This document shows, in pieces, positions 13,625 through 14,201 of a stretch of 14,201 nucleotides of DNA (position 1 is its first letter; each line of letters begins with the position of its first letter). A program made the position numbers and the translations under genes. The notes beneath the pieces were generated by a model. The model saw nothing but the letters and a program-made list of their open reading frames with translations. It ran no database searches and was not told where the DNA came from. Source of the DNA: Alteromonas mediterranea DE (GTDB taxonomy: Bacteria; Pseudomonadota; Gammaproteobacteria; Enterobacterales; Alteromonadaceae); NCBI RefSeq assembly GCF_000020585.3, contig NC_011138.3, forward strand, positions 4,225,771 through 4,239,971, in the 5' to 3' direction.

Positions 13625-14201
13625 TTAATCCTGTTCGAGAAAATTATGTTGTTGCGCCTCTAACACTCGGTTTTTATATCGTTCGCGTTTTATTGCTAAG
13701 TGCATTAGCAGCATGCAAACTGCTAACACACCATAGAGGAGCATAAAACACGCACTGTAGACGCCAGCGATGTCGACTGCGACACCAAAAAGAATTGGGA
13801 GTGTGCAACCGCCCAATGCGCCAAGCATGGCGACCATGCCACCGACACTGCCCATTTGTTCCGGATAGTAGTCGTTAATGATTTTATATACGCTTGCACG
13901 TCCAAAGCCTTGTGCCAATCCAATCAACAAGAGCAAAACAGTAAAAACCCAAACATTCAGTTCAATGTAAAGTTTAACATCTCTGTCTACGCCATGGATT
14001 GTCATTGTCGTTGGTGGATAGCTTAAAAAGAAAAGACACACTAAACAGATCCAGAACACTCCCCAGTTGACATTTCGCGCACCAAATCGGTCGGCAAACC
14101 ATCCGCCGGCTGCACGCGCCATGCTTGAGCTGAGCACGAACAGTAAAGTAAGAGCCATGGCTTGGTTGAATGGCAAGGCGTAAGCATTCACATAGTACTG
14201 A
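13625..14201 (-). CDS. narK: NarK-type nitrate/nitrite transporter (C-terminal part, cut by window edge)
   Basis: The frame is open through the right edge (residues QYY precede the GTG at 14191), so this is the last 191 or so residues of a longer gene and the GTG is not its start. It has about five to six membrane helices of the second half of an MFS transporter. The loop MARAAGGWFADRFGARNV is the MFS loop 8-9 motif, and GFGRASVYKIINDYYPEQMG with GGMVAMLGALGG is the NarK/NasA nitrate-porter signature of the second half. It would carry nitrate and/or nitrite across the inner membrane. Upstream of nnrS in the same operon. Nitrate reductase genes may lie beyond the edge. Confidence 0.9.
   Translation of the reverse strand, partial: QYYVNAYALPFNQAMALTLLFVLSSSMARAAGGWFADRFGARNVNWGVFWICLVCLFFLSYPPTTMTIHGVDRDVKLYIELNVWVFTVLLLLIGLAQGFGRASVYKIINDYYPEQMGSVGGMVAMLGALGGCTLPILFGVAVDIAGVYSACFMLLYGVLAVCMLLMHLAIKRERYKNRVLEAQQHNFLEQD

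Noticed and set aside
13625..14191. narK fragment read as a complete 188-residue protein from GTG
   Set aside because: The frame continues without a stop to the window edge and the protein is plainly the second half of an MFS transporter.
1..14201. CRISPR arrays, insertion sequences, tRNA or rRNA genes
   Set aside because: I saw no regularly spaced direct repeats, no transposase frame or terminal repeats, and no tRNA or rRNA signature on either strand.

Overview
The window reads as chromosomal DNA from a facultatively anaerobic gammaproteobacterium that respires nitrate. MoaA, MobA, MoeB, UbiT, UbiU, UbiV, YtfE and NorR all resemble the enterobacterial proteins closely in length and key residues. 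Nearly every intact gene belongs to one of three linked jobs: making molybdenum cofactor (needed by nitrate reductase), making ubiquinone without oxygen, or moving nitrate/nitrite and dealing with nitric oxide. The genus cannot be named from sequence alone.

Layout, left to right. (1) 1-1870, minus strand: a moaA-mobA-moaB operon (moaB runs off the left edge), preceded by a leader that matches the Moco riboswitch motif. (2) 1938-3180, minus: an outer-membrane porin with its own terminator. (3) 3371-4132, plus: moeB, divergent from the porin. The starts of these two genes carry near-identical inverted repeats that frame the Shine-Dalgarno sequence. (4) 4171-6608, minus: a two-gene unit of a pyruvate-decarboxylase-like ThDP enzyme followed by ubiT. 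(5) 6793-8731, plus: ubiU-ubiV, divergent from the ThDP gene. (6) 8941-9616: decayed remnants of two catabolic genes (glutaryl-CoA dehydrogenase and a branched-chain 2-oxoacid dehydrogenase E1), each with internal deletions. (7) 9661-12410: ytfE/ric (minus) divergent from norR (plus), sharing a control region with three GT-N7-AC NorR-type sites and a sigma-54 promoter facing ytfE; a SirB2-family membrane protein follows norR. (8) 12417-14201, minus: narK (C-terminal part only, running off the right edge) and nnrS.

How the parts fit. Moco genes support a molybdoenzyme, presumably nitrate reductase outside the window. NarK moves nitrate/nitrite. UbiTUV would keep ubiquinone made when oxygen is absent. 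NO leaking from nitrite reduction is sensed by NorR, which would switch on YtfE through sigma-54; NnrS adds NO tolerance. The least explained element is the ThDP decarboxylase-like gene between ubiT and ubiUV. It keeps the PDC-type His-His pair and the ThDP glutamate, but a lysine sits where PDC has its second catalytic glutamate.
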